A DNA stretch of 64,000 bases from Panacibacter microcysteis. Lineage in GTDB: Bacteria; Bacteroidota; Bacteroidia; Chitinophagales; Chitinophagaceae. The translations under genes and the position numbers were made by a program. A model generated the notes under the pieces. That model was not told the DNA's origin, did not search any database, and saw nothing but the letters and a program-made list of their open reading frames with translations. Positions 1-7,994 of the stretch are shown here, piece by piece (the first letter of the stretch is position 1; every line of letters starts with the position of its first letter). The DNA lies in assembly GCF_015831355.1 (NCBI RefSeq), contig NZ_JADWYR010000001.1, positions 1,116,001 through 1,180,000 of the forward strand. Direction: 5' to 3'.

Positions 1-717
1 GGACATTGGGACCAGACCGCACCGGAAGGGGCTGCCGACAGAAGTGCCAAAATAGATTGGCATTACGACGAAATATATGGCCTTATACACAAACTGCAGC
101 CTGCATGTTTAATTGGTAATAACCACCATATGACACCCTTCCCGGGTGAAGATTTCCAGATGTTTGAGAAAGATTTGCCGGGTGAAAACAAATCTGGCTT
201 AAGCTACCAGGAAGCATCTGATAAACTACCTGTTGAAACCTGTGAAACCATCAACAATTCGTGGGGCTTTAATATTACTGATACTACCTATAAATCCAAT
301 GAGCAACTGCTCCACTATCTTGTAAAAGCATCAGGCCTTGGCGTAAACTTCCTGTTGAATATCGGCCCTATGCCAAACGGAGAAATTCAGCCAGAATTTA
401 AAGACCGCTTACACTGGATGGGTGACTGGCTGCGTACCTATGGGGAAAGCATTTACAACACCAATGCCGGCTACCTGAAGCCGCAGGCATGGGGTTGCCT
501 TACACAAAAAACAGATAAAATTTACGTGCATGTTTTTGACAATAAACGTGCATCTGTAATACTGGAACAATTCCCTTTCAAAAAGATAAAAAAAGCATAT
601 CTGTTAAAAGACAAAACCGCGGTAAAAACACAACTGAAAAATGATATGGCGCAGCTTTTTTTGCCCGACAATATTGATGAACCGGACGAAGTAATTGTGC
701 TTGAAGTAAAGAATTAG
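1..717 (+). CDS. Alpha-L-fucosidase (GH29), C-terminal part; 5' end outside window
   Basis: The reading frame is open from the first base (GHWDQTAPEG...) and ends at 717, so only the C-terminal 238 residues are present. The opening GHWDQ is what follows the catalytic-Asp strand in GH29 enzymes (FDGxWDQ-like), so the nucleophile lies just upstream of the window. NSWGFN and LLLNIGP-like (FLLNIGPMPNGEI) blocks are typical of bacterial GH29, followed by a beta-sandwich C-terminal domain. These enzymes release alpha-L-fucose from glycans, usually in the periplasm or at the cell surface. A perfect hairpin follows the stop, so it appears to end its transcript. The methionine at 130 is internal, not a start. 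Confidence 0.9.
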   Translation, partial: GHWDQTAPEGAADRSAKIDWHYDEIYGLIHKLQPACLIGNNHHMTPFPGEDFQMFEKDLPGENKSGLSYQEASDKLPVETCETINNSWGFNITDTTYKSNEQLLHYLVKASGLGVNFLLNIGPMPNGEIQPEFKDRLHWMGDWLRTYGESIYNTNAGYLKPQAWGCLTQKTDKIYVHVFDNKRASVILEQFPFKKIKKAYLLKDKTAVKTQLKNDMAQLFLPDNIDEPDEVIVLEVKN

Positions 718-724
718 TAATACA

Positions 725-754
725 AAAAGGGGTGATTTCAATATCACCCCTTTT
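725..754 (+). terminator. Intrinsic terminator after the fucosidase gene
   Basis: A perfect 12-bp stem (725-736 with 743-754) closes a 6-nt loop. The stem begins with an A-run and ends in a T-run, directly after the stop at 717 and before the next start at 780. Confidence 0.85.
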
Positions 755-779
755 AATTTTGTCTTGTTATTTTTGATCT

Positions 780-1421
780 ATGTTTTACACCATTACAATG
801 CCGTGGCTGGTAAGAAAAATGTATCCTACATTAACATGGGAAAAACCTGCTGATCAAAAAACGATATACCTCACTTTTGATGATGGACCGCACCCTGCAG
901 CAACACCTTTTGTACTTGATACGCTTGCTTCATTCAACGCAAAAGCTACGTTTTTTTGCATAGGTAAAAATGTGGCAGCACACATGGATATTTACAAACG
1001 CATTATCGCGGAAGGGCATGGAGTAGGTAACCATACCTTTAACCATCTCAATGGCTGGAAAACAAGTAACGAACAATATTTCAACGACATCTTCGAGGCA
1101 GCAAAATATATTGACAGTAGTTTGTTTCGCCCGCCGTATGGCCGCATTAATAAGTTCCAGGTAAAACTGCTGCAAAAAGAAAATAGCGAAAACAGGAACA
1201 ATGCTTTTCATATTATTATGTGGAGCGTTCTAAGCGGAGATTTCGATGTAAAACTTTCACCACAAAAATGCCTGAGTAATGTTATCCTACATACCAGGCC
1301 CGGCAGCATTATTGTTTTCCACGATAGTACCAAGGCGTGGGAAAGAATGAGCTATGCATTACCTCTTGTACTCGAACATTTTTGTAAAGCAGGTTATCGT
1401 TTCAGTGCGCTGGAAACATGA
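780..1421 (+). CDS. Polysaccharide deacetylase family protein (NodB fold, CE4)
   Basis: A protein of 213 residues. The NodB signature TFDDGPHP is at about residues 32-39 and the metal-binding HxxxH-type motif NHTFNH at about 83-88. RPPYGR at about 119-124 and a C-terminal IIVFHDS match motifs 3 and 5 of the CE4 family. It is predicted to remove N-acetyl groups from a polysaccharide such as peptidoglycan or chitooligosaccharide. There is no clear cleavable signal peptide; the N-terminus (FYTITMPWLVRKMYP) is only mildly hydrophobic. It is short for the family and close to a minimal catalytic domain. The gene is preceded by the fucosidase terminator and followed after 15 bp by an intergenic repeat unit. 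Substrate is unknown. Confidence 0.9.
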   Translation: MFYTITMPWLVRKMYPTLTWEKPADQKTIYLTFDDGPHPAATPFVLDTLASFNAKATFFCIGKNVAAHMDIYKRIIAEGHGVGNHTFNHLNGWKTSNEQYFNDIFEAAKYIDSSLFRPPYGRINKFQVKLLQKENSENRNNAFHIIMWSVLSGDFDVKLSPQKCLSNVILHTRPGSIIVFHDSTKAWERMSYALPLVLEHFCKAGYRFSALET

Positions 1422-1436
1422 ATGCAGATTTTTTGG

Positions 1437-1524
1437 CACCCGGCTTTCACTCATCTATGTAACAATTGTTGCGTCGCACTCTTGTACGCCATAACGCTGT
1501 GCAACAACGATACTGCATTTCGCC
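1437..1524 (+). repeat. Intergenic repeat unit 1 (variant A)
   Basis: The variant A core TTGCGTCGCACTCTTGTAC lies at 1469-1487. The CCCGGC tip is at 1439-1444, 15 bp after the stop of the deacetylase gene. It is paired with an inverted unit at 1612-1694. Together with the terminator downstream, these fill the 390-bp gap between 1421 and 1812; no gene is supported there. Confidence 0.85.
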
Positions 1525-1611
1525 ACAACAGCCTAATCCTAATTGTGAAAACAAGACAGGTAATATACTTTCAAATCAAGGTTGGAACATTAATAAAACG
1601 GTAACCAGAAG

Positions 1612-1694
1612 TAAGATCGCACGATGCTGAAAAGTGGTTTGCAGTACAAGAGTGCGACGCAACTAAAGCTGATAGTAGTAATGCAGATGGGTAC
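1612..1694 (-). repeat. Intergenic repeat unit 2 (variant A, inverted)
   Basis: The core is on the minus strand at 1644-1662 (reads GTACAAGAGTGCGACGCAA on plus). The tip is degenerate (GGGTAC near 1689). It faces unit 1, giving an inward-pointing pair. Confidence 0.75.
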
Positions 1695-1724
1695 AAAGTA
1701 TAGGGCATACATAAAAAAAAGAGA

Positions 1725-1744
1725 GCTAAGGTAGACACCTCAGC
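1725..1744 (-). terminator. Intrinsic terminator of the lipoprotein gene
   Basis: Read on the minus strand, an 8-bp stem with one G-U pair and a 4-nt loop (GTCT) is followed by CTCTTTTTTTT. It lies 67 bp after the stop of the leftward lipoprotein gene. Confidence 0.7.
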
Positions 1745-1811
1745 CCGTTTTTAATCCGTACCCTATGAAAACTATACAAAGGTAAATCTTTCATGTTAAT
1801 AACCAAAAGAA

Positions 1812-2699
1812 TTACCAATTAATTTCAAAAATTTTTCCGTTAATGGTCAGTGTTGCTTTACGGTCGCAGGTGCCATTACCAAAATCCAAAACACTTTTAA
1901 GGTTTTGACTGTTGATCTCTATTTTTCCCGCAACCGTCCATGGACAAATAAGTTTGCGCACAAGTGGCTCAGTTACAGTACCGGTCCATTGGTAAGCATT
2001 TGTACCACTTACAATTGTTCCGTTAGAGTTACCGGTGATGTTGTACACATCATCTACCGGGAAATACGGCGTATTCATTCCTTCGGTTTGCGCCCAGCTA
2101 CGCGTTCTGTTCCATGTGGTGTATGTACCGGATGGGGCGGTAATCTTTCCGTTTTCAATAACCGACGTAAATGAATGACCGTCTGCCGTGCTGTTGTTAG
2201 CTAAAGTGTGTTTACCCTCTACCTGTAATGAATCAAAATAAAAACCCTCGAATGTGGTTGTGGCAGTGTTGCCTGCTACAAACAGCGGACCTGTATATAC
2301 TGTTGACATCTTACCTTTTCTCACATGCCCGTCGCGGCCCGTACAACCTTCTCCAAAGTCGAGAGTAACTGTTTTGGGGAATACGCCCACAGTTTCAGGG
2401 CTGATGGTAGCAGTAAAGCAATGCTCCCACCCGGTTTGCCAAGGCGCTACATTATTTGCACCGGGTACAAACACCCCAATGCCGGTGCCTATACCAAATT
2501 CGGTATTTACACCCAATACATTATCAGCAACATCATTGTAAACCGCGTCTGCCTGGTTATCTGCGGCAGCCGTTGCCGTCACGGCAGCTTCACCGGTGGC
2601 ACCTGGTGTGGCATTGTCAGACTTTGAGCACGAACCCAGCGATAAAATGGACATAAAAGCAGCAACCATGCAGGCAGGGGCGATGGCCAGTTTTTGCAT
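1812..2699 (-). CDS. Putative secreted lipoprotein of unknown function
   Basis: A protein of 295 residues with a lipoprotein signal peptide ending in SLGSC, lipidation at Cys24, followed by a Ser/Thr/Ala-rich linker of about 30 residues. The mature part is predicted beta-rich with an internal resemblance: VTLDFGEGCTGRDG near residues 110-123 and VLDFGNGTCDRKA near 269-281 share the DFGxG-Cys pattern, each followed by a basic strand ending in NGK- or RKGK-like residues. This suggests two related half-domains. I do not recognise a functional family. It is a single gene with its own predicted promoter (2730-2764) and terminator, divergent from tatD. Confidence 0.8.
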   Translation of the reverse strand: MQKLAIAPACMVAAFMSILSLGSCSKSDNATPGATGEAAVTATAAADNQADAVYNDVADNVLGVNTEFGIGTGIGVFVPGANNVAPWQTGWEHCFTATISPETVGVFPKTVTLDFGEGCTGRDGHVRKGKMSTVYTGPLFVAGNTATTTFEGFYFDSLQVEGKHTLANNSTADGHSFTSVIENGKITAPSGTYTTWNRTRSWAQTEGMNTPYFPVDDVYNITGNSNGTIVSGTNAYQWTGTVTEPLVRKLICPWTVAGKIEINSQNLKSVLDFGNGTCDRKATLTINGKIFEINW

Positions 2700-2729
2700 A
2701 ATAGGAAGTTTAATTTGGTTATGGACGGT

Positions 2730-2764
2730 TAAACGTAGAAAGAGGTTTAACTAACATAAACAAA
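2730..2764 (-). promoter_or_regulatory. Candidate promoter of the lipoprotein gene
   Basis: On the minus strand a TTTG -33 box (2761-2764) and a TACGTTTA -7-like box (2730-2737) are separated by 23 nt, close to the Bacteroidetes pattern TTTG-N19-23-TANNTTTG. It sits about 30 nt before the lipoprotein start. Confidence 0.4.
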
Positions 2765-2805
2765 TAGTTAAATTATACCATATATGTATGTTGCAAACGA
2801 TGGCT

Positions 2806-2813
2806 TAAGTTTG
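2806..2813 (+). promoter_or_regulatory. Candidate -7 box upstream of tatD
   Basis: TAAGTTTG matches the Bacteroidetes TANNTTTG box exactly and lies 23 nt before the tatD start. No convincing -33 TTTG occurs at the usual distance. Confidence 0.4.
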
Positions 2814-2836
2814 CAACCGGGGAAATAATACCAGCA

Positions 2837-3604
2837 ATGAAACTGATTGATTCGCATACACACCTTTACAGTGAAGAATTTAAAGGCGACATAAAAGCAG
2901 TGGTAGAGCGTGCCGAGGCGCAGGGCGTTGAAAAATTTTTTTTGCCCGCAATTGACAGCAGTACGCACACCGCAATGATGGCGCTTGAAACAGCATACCC
3001 GGGCAAAGTTTTTTCGATGATGGGTTTACACCCTTGTTCTGTAAACGCAGATTACCGGCAGGAACTCAGCATTGCAGAGGCATGGCTTGACAAAAGAAAA
3101 TTTGTTGCGGTAGGAGAAGCAGGGCTGGATTTTTACTGGGATAAAACGTATACGCAAGAGCAGTATAAAGCCTTTGAGATGCAGATGCAATGGGCGCTGG
3201 ACAGGCACCTGCCTATAGTAATTCATACTCGCAATGCCATGCAGGAAACGATTGAGGCGGTACAGCCGTTTGCAAAAAAAGGATTGACCGGTATTTTCCA
3301 TTGTTTTGGCGGTAGTTTTGAAGATGCCGCGGCAATTACCGGTATGGGCTTTTTGCTGGGTATAGGCGGAGTGGTAACGTACAAAAATGCAGGTTTGCAA
3401 CAGGTGATTGAAAAATTAGACCTGTCGCACATTGTTCTGGAAACTGACGCTCCTTACCTTACACCTGTACCCTACCGCGGAAAGCGCAATGAAAGCAGCT
3501 ATCTTTTATATGTTGCCGAAAAGATTGCCACGATAAAAAATATGCCGGTACTGGAAGTGGCGGCCATTACCAGCGCCAATGCAGAAAAAATATTCGGCTG
3601 CTGA
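2837..3604 (+). CDS. TatD family metal-dependent hydrolase
   Basis: A protein of 255 residues, the normal TatD length. The metal ligands of this TIM-barrel family are visible: His7 and His9 in DSHTHL, Glu in VGEAGLDFYW (about 94), His in IVIHTRNA (about 131), His in FHCFGGS (about 155) and Asp in LETDAPYL (about 203). TatD proteins are cytoplasmic nucleases acting as 3'-5' exonucleases or DNases on DNA and RNA; the exact substrate is not predictable. The gene stands between a divergent lipoprotein gene and tRNA-Ser, which begins 36 bp after its stop, so the tRNA may be co-transcribed. Confidence 0.93.
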   Translation: MKLIDSHTHLYSEEFKGDIKAVVERAEAQGVEKFFLPAIDSSTHTAMMALETAYPGKVFSMMGLHPCSVNADYRQELSIAEAWLDKRKFVAVGEAGLDFYWDKTYTQEQYKAFEMQMQWALDRHLPIVIHTRNAMQETIEAVQPFAKKGLTGIFHCFGGSFEDAAAITGMGFLLGIGGVVTYKNAGLQQVIEKLDLSHIVLETDAPYLTPVPYRGKRNESSYLLYVAEKIATIKNMPVLEVAAITSANAEKIFGC

Positions 3605-3640
3605 TAAGCAAACAATTATTTTTGCAGCCCTGAAAAAAAT

Positions 3641-3728
3641 GGAGAGTTGTCCGAGTGGTTGAAGGAGCACGCCTGGAAAGTGTGTATACCTCTAAAGGGT
3701 ATCGAGGGTTCGAATCCCTCACTCTCCG
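3641..3728 (+). tRNA. tRNA-Ser (anticodon GGA)
   Basis: Acceptor arms GGAGAGT (3641-3647) and ACTCTCC (3721-3727) pair, with G73 at 3728. The anticodon loop CTGGAAA gives GGA, reading UCC/UCU codons. A long variable arm (TACCTCTAAAGGGTA) marks it as class II, and the T-loop GGTTCGAATCC is canonical. CCA is not directly encoded: CAC follows G73. The 3605-3824 gap holds only this gene and about 95 bp without recognisable signals. Confidence 0.96.
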
Positions 3729-3824
3729 CACCAAAACCTTAGTGGTAGATTTTACTGTACCAGCATTGTTTGTATTTTTCTTTCGCTTATTTTCCGCTTT
3801 TGGCTTACCTGCATTGCCTGTTTT

Positions 3825-4697
3825 ATGAAACCAATCTTAAGGAAAGTTGATACCGGACATAATTATTCTTTTAGCGTAAGAGAAGATATTCTGCCTTACC
3901 TGTATAACCACTGGCATTACCACCCGGAAGTTGAACTTACACTAATAAAAAAAGGAACAGGTATACGGCTGGTGGGCGATAGCGTTGAACAATTTGAAAA
4001 CAACGACCTTATACTGCTCGGCGCAAACCTGCCACATTACTGGCGAAGCGATGCGATCTACTTCAAAGAGCTGCAGGACATGCATATAGAAGCCATCGCT
4101 GTTCATTTTAAAGAAGATTGCTGGGGCAAAGATTTTTTGGAAATGCCCGAATTTGTCCCGCTAAAAAAACTGTTGCAGGATGCAAAAAAAGGCATGCGCA
4201 TTACAGGCAAAACCAAACAGCAACTGCTACCGCTGATGGAAGATATGTTGCACGCAAAAGATGCCAAACGTGTTATTACGCTGCTGGATATGCTGCATAT
4301 CATTGCTGCGTCGAAAGATGTAAAATACTTATCCAGCGCTGGTTTCACCAAATCGTACGACCATGCCAATACCGAGCGCATAAACGAGATCTACAATTTT
4401 ACTTTCAATAATTTTCAGCAGGAGATAAGCATTAAATCTATTGCCGCAGCGGTTAACCTTAGCCCCAATTCTTTTTGCCGCTATTTTAAAACACGCACGC
4501 TCAAAACATACTGGCAGTTTTTGCTGGAGGTACGTATTGGCTATGCCTGCAAGCTTTTAATAGCAGATAAACTGAGCGTGGCCGGCATATGTTACGAATG
4601 TGGTTTCAACAATCTTTCCAACTTTAACCGTCATTTTAAAAACATGATGGGTATGACGCCGCTGCAATACAGTAAAACATACTTGCACCACAGGTAG
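3825..4697 (+). CDS. AraC family transcriptional regulator
   Basis: A protein of 290 residues. The N-terminal cupin region carries YNHWHYHPEVELTLIKKG (about 25-42) and an HYWR segment near residue 72, the usual sugar-sensing AraC architecture. The C-terminal two-helix-turn-helix domain (about 190-288) includes SIKSIAAAVNLSPNSFCRYFK and the family tail GFNNLSNFNRHFKNMMGMTPLQY. Regulators of this type commonly control carbohydrate uptake or catabolism; no target operon is adjacent, as the flanking genes are tRNA-Ser and a sulfoxide reductase. The effector is unknown. Confidence 0.9.
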   Translation: MKPILRKVDTGHNYSFSVREDILPYLYNHWHYHPEVELTLIKKGTGIRLVGDSVEQFENNDLILLGANLPHYWRSDAIYFKELQDMHIEAIAVHFKEDCWGKDFLEMPEFVPLKKLLQDAKKGMRITGKTKQQLLPLMEDMLHAKDAKRVITLLDMLHIIAASKDVKYLSSAGFTKSYDHANTERINEIYNFTFNNFQQEISIKSIAAAVNLSPNSFCRYFKTRTLKTYWQFLLEVRIGYACKLLIADKLSVAGICYECGFNNLSNFNRHFKNMMGMTPLQYSKTYLHHR

Positions 4698-4704
4698 ATT
4701 ATAT

Positions 4705-4790
4705 GGTACCAGGCTGCAGCACATGCATGAAGCTTTTGTTGCGTCGCACTCTTGTGCTGCAGAAGCTATATGCAGCAAAGCGAAGACCGG
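4705..4790 (+). repeat. Intergenic repeat unit 3 (variant A)
   Basis: The core is at 4739-4757 with one change near its end (TTGTGC for TTGTAC). The CCAGGCTGCAG tip starts about 10 bp after the AraC gene's stop. It forms an inward pair with unit 4. Confidence 0.85.
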
Positions 4791-4830
4791 CGCGTAGACA
4801 GTACCCTTTGTAGTAAAACGTATATGCATA

Positions 4831-4916
4831 ACCAGAGCGCTGCAGCCGCCATAAAAGGGGAACCATGAACCGAGCGTGGCAAGCGGCGATGCCATGAAAT
4901 ACCATTGCCGGCCACC
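4831..4916 (-). repeat. Intergenic repeat unit 4 (variant C, inverted)
   Basis: The core is of the rarer variant C: on the minus strand TTGCCACGCTCGGTTCA at 4866-4882. It is flanked by GGCATCGCC on one side and TTTTATGGCGGCTGCAGCG on the other, matching unit 14 closely. The tip GCCGGC is at 4907-4912, 44 bp before the next start codon. Confidence 0.85.
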
Positions 4917-4959
4917 AATATTTTCTTGCCTTACCTTTGCTGTTAAACATTTACAATAC

Positions 4960-5436
4960 ATGGCAGAAGATCTTACCATTGCAACAGGTAATAAAAAAGA
5001 ACAGTACGAACATCTTATACCACAGATTGCGGCATTAACCGAAGGCGAACCAGATCTTATTGCCAACCTGGCGAATACAGTGGCAGCGCTTAAAGAGCAG
5101 TTTGGATGGTTTTGGGTAGGCTTTTACCTGGTAAAAGATAACGAGCTTGTACTGGGGCCATTCCAGGGGCCGGTGGCCTGTACACGTATACGCAAAGGCC
5201 GTGGCGTATGTGGCGCAAGCTGGGAGAAGGCACAAACGCTGATTGTACCCGACGTAGAAAAATTTCCGGGCCACATTGCGTGCAGCAGTTTATCAAAATC
5301 TGAAATTGTCGTTCCCATTATACGCAATAATGAAGTTATAGCAGTACTGGATGTTGACAGCGATGTGTATGATTCTTTTGATGAAACAGATAAGTTGTAT
5401 CTGGAGCGGGTGGTTGCTTCGGTTAGTTTTATATAG
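4960..5436 (+). CDS. msrC: Free methionine-(R)-sulfoxide reductase, GAF domain (fRMsr)
   Basis: A GAF-domain protein of 158 residues. Cys74, Cys84 and Cys108 have the same spacing (10 and 24) as the three redox cysteines of the E. coli enzyme, within VACTRI, RGVCGAS and HIACSS. The family reduces free methionine-(R)-S-oxide in the cytoplasm with thioredoxin. The start at 4960 (MAEDLTIATG) is chosen because the longer frame from 4876 would begin inside repeat unit 4 and adds residues the family lacks. FWVGFYL and the C-terminal DVDSDVYDSFDETD are typical of fRMsr. Confidence 0.92.
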   Translation: MAEDLTIATGNKKEQYEHLIPQIAALTEGEPDLIANLANTVAALKEQFGWFWVGFYLVKDNELVLGPFQGPVACTRIRKGRGVCGASWEKAQTLIVPDVEKFPGHIACSSLSKSEIVVPIIRNNEVIAVLDVDSDVYDSFDETDKLYLERVVASVSFI

Positions 5437-5456
5437 CCAGAAGATGTTGGAATAAA

Positions 5457-6323
5457 TTATTTTACGAGGTCAAAACTATTCAGAAGATCGTTTATTTCTG
5501 CATCTATCTTTTTTGGCGCAGAAGATTCTTTGACGCGCTCATTGTCAAAACTCGCCTGTATATCGCTCAGCCATTTATCTGTGTATGAAAGTCCTGCAAA
5601 GTCCAGCATACGTTTAATTTCATTTTGGTCGGTCATAATATCTTCCATGCGAAACACCTGCATATTTTCTCCATAGAGATTTTCATAAATCGCTTTGTAT
5701 TTTTGAGCCGCTTTAAAGACTGCCACATGATAATAAAGTAATCCTTTTTGTTGAACAACCTGAGCAAAGTTCCTGATCTTAGGGCCGAATGGCAATGCTT
5801 TGGCAACCTGCCTGAGATAAAGCATCCGTGCAGTATAGCGCACAAACCTGGGCAGATCATTTATTGAAATCTGCTTCAACAAGCCACGTTCACTTATTGC
5901 TCCTTGCAGATCTTTAGAACCGGTATAAAGGAAATATTTTTTAAGAATTATGGAAAGTTTGAAAGAGTCTTTTTTCAATGAACGACTATAGTTTGAATAA
6001 ATGCATCTTACAGCGTTTCTTTCGATATAAATGATCTGTGCTTCCGGAAATACTTTATGCACAAGGTATGGGCGCAGGGAATTGATGGGAGATTTTTCAA
6101 CGAGTCTTTTTGCACCAAGGTTTAATAAAAATTTTTTCCTTATTTGAGCAGCTACCTGATCGTCGGCATCGTACTCTTCGTCTGACAAGTATTTGAAATT
6201 ACCCGATTTCCATAATGCATGCGGTTCTACTTCAATATGTACGCCAGGTAAACTTCCCAATATATGTGAGACAAGTGTTGTGCCCGAACGAGCCATGCCG
6301 ATTATTAGTATTGGTTTTGACAT
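5457..6323 (-). CDS. Sulfotransferase family protein (exopolysaccharide cluster)
   Basis: A protein of 288 residues. The 5'-phosphosulfate-binding loop is GMARSGTTLVSHIL (about 9-22) and the 3'-phosphate-binding strand is IIYIERNAVRCIYSNYSRS (about 96-114). Both are hallmarks of PAPS-dependent sulfotransferases of the Sulfotransfer_3 type. The acceptor is probably a sugar hydroxyl of the polysaccharide made by this cluster. It is the last gene of the leftward cluster, with 2 bp separating it from the upstream glycosyltransferase. This is one of four sulfotransferase genes here. Function is inferred from the motifs and context. Confidence 0.8.
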   Translation of the reverse strand: MSKPILIIGMARSGTTLVSHILGSLPGVHIEVEPHALWKSGNFKYLSDEEYDADDQVAAQIRKKFLLNLGAKRLVEKSPINSLRPYLVHKVFPEAQIIYIERNAVRCIYSNYSRSLKKDSFKLSIILKKYFLYTGSKDLQGAISERGLLKQISINDLPRFVRYTARMLYLRQVAKALPFGPKIRNFAQVVQQKGLLYYHVAVFKAAQKYKAIYENLYGENMQVFRMEDIMTDQNEIKRMLDFAGLSYTDKWLSDIQASFDNERVKESSAPKKIDAEINDLLNSFDLVK

Positions 6324-6325
6324 TT

Positions 6326-7450
6326 TTATGAGTTATCAGCACTAAATATATTTTTCAATTTAGGAGCTATAATACTTTTTTGATAAGTTAGAAGATAGCT
6401 CCTCCGGCTGTTCAATGCCATTGCATGCCATTTATCCTTATCCAGTAAAATAGTTATTTTATCAGCGATTGCCCGGGGATTTTGTTTATCTATAAGGAAG
6501 CCATTTTCTTCTTGATTAATCATATCTGGTATACTCGCGTGCCATGTTGAAATTACCGGGGTAGCAGCGTTGAATGCCTCGATAATTGAAAGCGGCTGCG
6601 CTTCAACAGGATAGTATGTGGGCAAAACAAAAACATCCGCATCTAGAAAATACGCTTTGATAATATTTCGATCATTAATGGCATCGTAGACTTTTATCTC
6701 TTTCGTTAAGTTCAGTGATTTAATTTGCTGCAAAAAAATATTTTTGTTTTCTACCGAGGGCCACCCTCCAATAAAGTGAACTGAAAAATTATCGACACCT
6801 TTATTCCTGAGAATTTCGGCAGCCAGCAAAACATCAGCATAACCCTTTTCAGGAATCATATTACTGATGAAAAATATTTTAAAGTGGCTTTCTGATTTTT
6901 TGATTTCAAGTTTTGTCTGAATTTCAGCATCGCTACAAATTACATCATCCGAAATCATGTTAGTTAAAAAAAATATCTTTTCTTCCGGTAAATCAAAGTG
7001 CCTAAGAGAAGGACTTAAAAATATTATCTTATCTGTTACATTACATAAATAAGCGAAAAGCTTTTTCTTTAAACCGCTTTTGAAATTGTCTCCATAATTT
7101 CCACAATGTATGTGTGCGATAATTTTAGATGAAGCATTGTATTTAATGATTCTAGCATACGCTACGTCTCTTAAAAGAGAGAATAAATATGGGGCATATA
7201 CAACATATACGATATCGTATTTATTGCGCCGCAATTTTTTTTTGAGTTCAAAAATTTTTTTTATTAAGACAATAACTATACTAAGGCTAAAATTTCCCGA
7301 TTTTCTTTTAAAACGGTTTTTATCAGCGATATTAATAACATCGATCTGATGCTCCTCGTTCAAAACATGATACAAGAGTTTTGTAGCTATTGTTTGTCCT
7401 GTATTGGGGGGCGGAAAACTACAAAAAAAAAGTATACTCAATTTTTTCAT
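6326..7450 (-). CDS. Glycosyltransferase family 4-like protein
   Basis: A protein of 374 residues with a two-domain GT-B layout. The N-terminus ILFFCSFPPPNTGQTIATK is a typical donor-side glycine/proline loop. The C-terminal half has FFISNMIPEKGYADVL (about 193-208) and the retaining-GT signature EAQPLSIIEAFNAATPVIS (about 298-316). It is predicted to add one sugar to the lipid-linked repeat unit on the cytoplasmic face. Its start overlaps the stop region of the upstream acetyltransferase gene by one base, so the two are almost certainly co-transcribed. Donor and acceptor are unknown. Confidence 0.85.
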   Translation of the reverse strand: MKKLSILFFCSFPPPNTGQTIATKLLYHVLNEEHQIDVINIADKNRFKRKSGNFSLSIVIVLIKKIFELKKKLRRNKYDIVYVVYAPYLFSLLRDVAYARIIKYNASSKIIAHIHCGNYGDNFKSGLKKKLFAYLCNVTDKIIFLSPSLRHFDLPEEKIFFLTNMISDDVICSDAEIQTKLEIKKSESHFKIFFISNMIPEKGYADVLLAAEILRNKGVDNFSVHFIGGWPSVENKNIFLQQIKSLNLTKEIKVYDAINDRNIIKAYFLDADVFVLPTYYPVEAQPLSIIEAFNAATPVISTWHASIPDMINQEENGFLIDKQNPRAIADKITILLDKDKWHAMALNSRRSYLLTYQKSIIAPKLKNIFSADNS

Positions 7451-7992
7451 TATTGTTCTCCTCGATTTTTTGAAAGCTTACCGGGTAGTATTACTGCACG
7501 CGGTGCCACTACAAGAGAAAACGGAGGCACATCTTGTGAAACAATCAATGAGTTGGCCCCAATTTTAGATCCATCGCCTATTTTACATTTACCTAGGATT
7601 TTTACACCAGTGCCTATGAAAACATCATCTCCTATTTCAATATCTCCAAATTGATAATGTTCTCCATCAATAATACCAATTGTCACGTCATGATAGATCG
7701 TAACATTTTTTCCAATCTTCGCAAAATGTGTAATAACCACATTGTCAAAAGCGTGGGGAATTTTTAAACCCGCACCGATCACGACTTTTTCCGTCGGAAT
7801 ATTTGATCTTATCAAAAATCCAATTATAAAACTATAGGCTTTATAAAACTTTAGTAATATAGAATTCCTCTTGTCATTATAATAATACGACTTATACCTG
7901 TAAGCTTTAATTGCCAATTTTCTTTTCCAGCCTTCTGCATTAAGCAGAAGTTCTTGCCTGATTGTTTTGTTAAGATCAAAAGCTGAATCCAT
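7450..7992 (-). CDS. Hexapeptide-repeat acetyltransferase, serine acetyltransferase-like
   Basis: A protein of 180 residues. A helical N-terminal part of about 65 residues is followed by a left-handed beta-helix with hexapeptide repeats (IGKNVTIYHDVTIG, IEIGDDVFIGTGVKILG, IGDGSKIGANSLIV). The His-Asp pair in TIYHDVTIG resembles the CysE catalytic region, but in this setting an O-acetyltransferase of the exopolysaccharide (WcaB/WcaF-like) is more likely. It is tightly packed between a glycosyltransferase (1-base overlap) and a sulfotransferase (2-bp gap). Confidence 0.82.
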   Translation of the reverse strand: MDSAFDLNKTIRQELLLNAEGWKRKLAIKAYRYKSYYYNDKRNSILLKFYKAYSFIIGFLIRSNIPTEKVVIGAGLKIPHAFDNVVITHFAKIGKNVTIYHDVTIGIIDGEHYQFGDIEIGDDVFIGTGVKILGKCKIGDGSKIGANSLIVSQDVPPFSLVVAPRAVILPGKLSKNRGEQ

Positions 7993-7994
7993 AA

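Noticed and set aside
1422-1604. A 60-codon plus-strand frame right after the deacetylase gene
   Set aside because: It begins on the base after the stop, runs straight through repeat unit 1 and has no homology or ribosome-binding context.
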